NCBI GenBank assembly: GCA_949710005.1 | Contig: OX453280.1 | Span: forward strand, 13,587,758 to 13,651,757 | Source of the DNA: Ricordea florida | Taxonomy: Eukaryota > Cnidaria > Anthozoa > Corallimorpharia > Ricordeidae | DNA length: 64,000 nucleotides | Reading direction: 5' to 3' | Shown: positions 63,641 through 64,000 of the stretch, in pieces | Layout: the number at the start of each line of letters is the position of its first letter | Position numbering within the stretch: position 1 is the first letter of the stretch | Translations under genes and position numbers: made by a program | The notes under the pieces: model-generated | Databases searched by the model: none | What the model was told of the DNA's origin: nothing | Seen by the model: the letters and a program-made list of their open reading frames with translations, nothing else

Positions 63641-64000
63641 ATGTTAAGTATAACAATGTATGAGCCAGAAACTAGGATATATTTAGATCCTCCGCTGAAA
63701 AATCTTCGAGAGATACAACTCCTGGATTGTAATATAAAAACCAAAAGATTGATTAATTTCAAGGGTCAACAGATATTATACAATGAAAAGAATCAAGCCG
63801 TCATAATAATACAACCCGGTACATATTCGTTGCGTGATATTCAATCAATCTTTCTAAAAGATACTGATAGGGAAAAGATAACAATAATTGAGACTTATAC
63901 TGTTGACTATATATATTCAAATAAGAACTTTAACATTAAACTTACTAGAGGGTTGTCATTTGGTTTGGGGGTGCCTGAGGTTATAAATCCAGGTAAATTA
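63641..64000 (+). CDS. Probable minor capsid (penton-like) protein, partial
   Basis: Open from the ATG to the window end (120 codons) and homologous to 46970-47602: MLSITMYEPETRIYLDPPLK, LREIQLLDCNIKTKRLINF and GLSFGLGVPEVINPGKL. The start matches that of the element B copy. The gene is cut only by the window edge, not damaged. Confidence 0.6.
   Translation, partial: MLSITMYEPETRIYLDPPLKNLREIQLLDCNIKTKRLINFKGQQILYNEKNQAVIIIQPGTYSLRDIQSIFLKDTDREKITIIETYTVDYIYSNKNFNIKLTRGLSFGLGVPEVINPGKL

Larger units (their letters stand above)
37390..64000 (+). mobile_element. Element A: Maverick/Polinton-like virus element, polymerase deleted, interrupted
   Basis: Element A gene order, left to right: polymerase N-terminal stub (+), integrase (-), capsid protein, ATPase, four small genes, antisense cargo gene, coiled-coil membrane protein, 204-aa protein, then element B (45476-61817), then the 524-aa protein and the minor capsid homologue running off the window. 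The order equals that of element B read in reverse. The left boundary is uncertain; a T-rich stretch flanked by CCGGAAA and TTTCCGG (37,390-37,461) is the first candidate. The right end is beyond 64,000. Confidence 0.85.

Noticed and set aside
37390..64000. Assignment to a named virus genus or adintovirus species
   Set aside because: Polymerase and integrase fit the Maverick/Polinton-adintovirus group, but no protease was seen and capsid identity is inferred. Only the class is claimed.

Overview
The window is animal nuclear DNA, most likely from a cnidarian such as a stony coral or anemone. Small coding exons are separated by long introns packed with decayed transposons. The cnidarian assignment is an inference from the transposon families and from general resemblance; no marker gene fixes the species.

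Region 1 (1-23,668) is the middle of one host gene on the minus strand. Seven exons (23541-23668, 21498-21559, 5972-6051, 5727-5772, 4657-4730, 2315-2373, 814-905) join in one unbroken reading frame with good splice signals, and encode about 180 residues of an erlin (ERLIN1/2, SPFH family of the ER membrane). Its first and last exons were not found. The introns hold a nearly intact CR1/L2-type non-LTR retrotransposon (7.4-10.8 kb), several RT relics, a Crypton-like relic with a large hairpin, a SWIM-finger relic, and a THAP-DDE transposase gene split by a 2.9-kb TTAA-flanked inverted-repeat element.

Region 2 (about 24-37.4 kb) is a transposon graveyard. It includes a 6.3-kb element with short inverted ends, which encloses three smaller units whose inverted ends are minisatellite arrays and a Mutator-like gene relic. 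It is followed by PIF/Harbinger-type relics.

Region 3 (about 37.4 kb to the window end) is the most notable part: two virus-like Maverick/Polinton-class elements, one inside the other. Element B (45476-61817, 16.3 kb) is complete, with 1.06-kb terminal inverted repeats and intact genes for a protein-primed family B DNA polymerase, an rve integrase, a putative double-jelly-roll capsid protein, an A32-like packaging ATPase, a probable minor capsid protein and a series of small membrane or coiled-coil proteins. It lies, flanked by a 6-7 bp duplication, in an intergenic gap of element A, a diverged relative in the opposite orientation. Element A has lost nearly all its polymerase gene but keeps open frames for every packaging and morphogenesis gene; its right end is outside the window.

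The elements share a compact viral style of organisation. A YTAAAR-type box lies 20-33 nt upstream of most genes, often followed by an ACTGATNNAGTAAAA-like element. Hairpins lie between convergent genes. There is a variable antisense cargo slot, and the element B terminal repeats run into the first codons of both terminal genes, so the polymerase and a SAP/Cys-His-repeat protein share one promoter and N-terminus.
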